A program made the translations under genes and the position numbers. This document shows, piece after piece, positions 39,789-41,507 of a stretch of 41,507 nt of DNA (position 1 is its first letter; each line of letters begins with the position of its first letter). A model generated the notes under the pieces. That model ran no database searches and was not told where the DNA came from. It saw only the letters and a list, made by a program, of their open reading frames with translations. The stretch lies in NCBI GenBank assembly GCA_002345505.1, contig DDWJ01000010.1, positions 37,298-78,804 of the forward strand. The letters run 5' to 3'. The stretch comes from Caryophanales bacterium UBA2289. Its GTDB lineage: Bacteria > Bacillota_I > Bacilli_A > Izemoplasmatales > Hujiaoplasmataceae.

Positions 39789-41468
39789 ATGCTGAAAAGT
39801 CTAGAAGTTAAGAACTTTGCGATCATTGATAATATCAAGTTAGACTTTTTTCAAGGTATGACGGTTTTAACCGGTGAGACCGGTGCAGGAAAAAGCATCA
39901 TTGTTGATGCTATTTCTTTGTTGTTAGGTGATAGAGCTTTAAAAGAAATGATAAGTTCTAAATCAGAAACTGCCGAGATTACTGGTGTATTTAGCATTGC
40001 TTCAGGCGATATTTCACGTATATTAGAAGAGAATAATCTCGATTATGAAGATGATTTAACCGTTTATCGGATGATTGCTAAGGACAAGAGTAATGTCGTT
40101 AAGATTAATAATCAAAACTCTAGTTTAAAAGTTCTTAAAGATTTAGCGGTTTATTTAGCTGATATTCATTCACAGTTTGATACTTCGCAACTGATTAATC
40201 CTGAGAATTATTTAAGTTTAATCGATAATTTCAAAAGAGTAAGAATTTTACCCTTGGTTACTAAATATCAAGAATCTTTAAATCTTTATAAAGATAGAGT
40301 AAAAGACTATCATGCGACAATAAAATCGCGTGATGAAAGTATCAGAAAGTTAGATCTTTATAAGTTTCAACTTAATGAGTTAAATAGTTTAGCTTTAGAA
40401 AAAGACGAATACATTAGAATTACTGAAGAAGTTAATATTCTAAGTAATATTGATAAAATTAATACGATATTAGAAAAGGCAAAGTTTTATCTTAGCGAGG
40501 AACAAGTTCTAGATAAAATCTATGAGATTAAAGCTGATTTTGATAGTATATCAAAGTATTCTGAAGAATTTTTTGGTGTTTCAGAAAGACTAAATAACTT
40601 GTATTATGAGTTAGATGACATTTATTCTATTATTAATGATAAAACTGATTCGCTTGATTTTACTAAGAGTGATTTTGAAATCTTGCAAGAAAGAATTAAT
40701 GATTTAGATAAGATTCAAAAGAAGTATGATAAAACCATAGAAGAATTAATAGATTATTGCGATTTTTTAAAAACAGAAATCGATATGGTAGAGAATTTTG
40801 ACGAGATTGTCAAAGAAAAGCATAGTTCAGTTAAAGATGCTTTTAAACAAGCTTTTCAGGATGCGATTAGTTTGCATGAGTTTAGGGAAGACATCGCCTT
40901 AAGAATAACTAAAGATATTGAAAGCACTTTAGAAGAGTTGGTAATTAAAAATGCTCAGTTTAAGATTGTCTTAAATTTAGCCGAAGTAAAGGATGAGTTT
41001 GATATTTCCGCATTTAAACTAGGCGGGTTAGATGAGGTTGAATTTATGATTTCAACCAATAAGGGTGAACCGCTTAAACCTTTAGCTAGAACCGCTTCCG
41101 GTGGTGAGATGAGCAGAGTGATGTTGGCTTTTAAAACTATTTTTGCGAGAAGTCAGAAGATTCCAACTATTATCTTTGATGAAATTGATACCGGTATTAG
41201 TGGTTTTATCGCTAAACAAATCGCAAGGAAAATCCAAGAACTTTCTAAAGTTACTCAAGTTATTTCAATTACCCATATTCCGCAAGTGGTCGCTCAAGGC
41301 GAACATCATTTATCAGTTAGTAAAAAACTTGTGAATAATCAAACTTCAATTTCGGTCAAGTACTTGAAGTATGAGGAAAGAGTAGATGAGATAGCGAAGA
41401 TGGTTTCTGGAGACAAGATTACAGAAACTGCTAAAGATATCGCTAAGGAATTATTGTTGAATCCTTAA
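39789..41468 (+). CDS. recN: DNA repair protein RecN
   Basis: An SMC-like ATPase recruited to double-strand breaks, 559 aa. The N terminus LKSLEVKNFAIIDN with Walker A GETGAGKSII and LLLGDRA is typical; a long coiled coil spans about 165-340; the C-terminal head carries the ABC signature ARTASGGEMSRVMLA and Walker B TIIFDEIDTGISG, then ITHIPQVVAQG. TAGGAG precedes the ATG, 8 bases after dxs. In Bacillus tlyA and ahrC lie between dxs and recN; neither is present here. Only 39 A-rich bases follow to the window end, with no readable feature. Confidence 0.96.
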   Translation: MLKSLEVKNFAIIDNIKLDFFQGMTVLTGETGAGKSIIVDAISLLLGDRALKEMISSKSETAEITGVFSIASGDISRILEENNLDYEDDLTVYRMIAKDKSNVVKINNQNSSLKVLKDLAVYLADIHSQFDTSQLINPENYLSLIDNFKRVRILPLVTKYQESLNLYKDRVKDYHATIKSRDESIRKLDLYKFQLNELNSLALEKDEYIRITEEVNILSNIDKINTILEKAKFYLSEEQVLDKIYEIKADFDSISKYSEEFFGVSERLNNLYYELDDIYSIINDKTDSLDFTKSDFEILQERINDLDKIQKKYDKTIEELIDYCDFLKTEIDMVENFDEIVKEKHSSVKDAFKQAFQDAISLHEFREDIALRITKDIESTLEELVIKNAQFKIVLNLAEVKDEFDISAFKLGGLDEVEFMISTNKGEPLKPLARTASGGEMSRVMLAFKTIFARSQKIPTIIFDEIDTGISGFIAKQIARKIQELSKVTQVISITHIPQVVAQGEHHLSVSKKLVNNQTSISVKYLKYEERVDEIAKMVSGDKITETAKDIAKELLLNP

Positions 41469-41507
41469 GCTGTTACAAAAAGAAAAAAGGGCCTGTAAAG
41501 AATTAGA

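Noticed and set aside
1..41507. Mobile elements, CRISPR arrays, tRNA or rRNA genes
   Set aside because: No transposase, integrase, terminal repeats, regularly spaced repeats or cloverleaf sequences were found; gene content and codon style are even across the window.

Overview
This is an AT-rich window (roughly one third G+C by eye) from a low-GC Gram-positive lineage. TGA is a real stop here: it ends the first partial gene, the first Sel1 gene, recA and ymdB, and every Trp in the readable genes is TGG. Gene order is Bacillus-like but thinned: pgsA-recA-rny-ymdB-miaB-mutS-mutL-miaA, cmk-rpsA-der-hup, and nusB-xseA-xseB-dxs-recN without the cinA, gpsA, ispA, tlyA or ahrC found between these genes in Bacillus. 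I infer a Mollicutes-related organism that kept the standard code (Acholeplasmatales, Izemoplasmatales or Haloplasma-like) or a reduced Erysipelotrichia-like Firmicute; sequence alone does not settle which. TTG starts are frequent (cvfB, ymdB, mutS, the CNNM gene).

Layout. 1-3.2 kb: the 3' end of a helicase-nuclease gene, then two overlapping Sel1-repeat genes closed by a terminator. 3.3-7.2 kb: two polytopic membrane proteins (the first DUF5058-like), a membrane-anchored M20 metallopeptidase and a beta-lactamase-fold serine hydrolase, tightly packed as one likely operon. 7.3-21.2 kb: core information-processing block: a CvfB-like S1 protein, a YebC-family factor, pgsA, recA, rny, ymdB, miaB, an unusual acidic tail-anchored protein, mutS, mutL and miaA. 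21.2-22.3 kb: a membrane rhodanese lacking its catalytic Cys and efp, divergently transcribed from promoters with overlapping -35 boxes. 22.4-28.4 kb: a CNNM/CorC protein, rluB, cmk, rpsA, der and hup. 28.4-31.5 kb: a CPBP protease on the minus strand, then a KtrA-type K+ regulator, rdgB and a YfcE-type phosphodiesterase. 31.5-36 kb: a 927-aa protein that I read as TPR, GAF-like, PAS-like, degenerate GGDEF and degenerate EAL, followed by a GH13 alpha-glucosidase. 36-41.5 kb: nusB, xseA, xseB, a divergent dxs, recN.

All gaps are shorter than 300 bases and most hold readable promoters or intrinsic terminators, which I list. I saw no tRNA, rRNA, CRISPR array, insertion sequence or prophage. The most interesting items are the degenerate GGDEF-EAL composite, the DUF5058/M20/serine hydrolase module, the acidic tail-anchored protein with two SAP/HeH-like motifs, and a perfect 13-bp hairpin inside the start of mutS.
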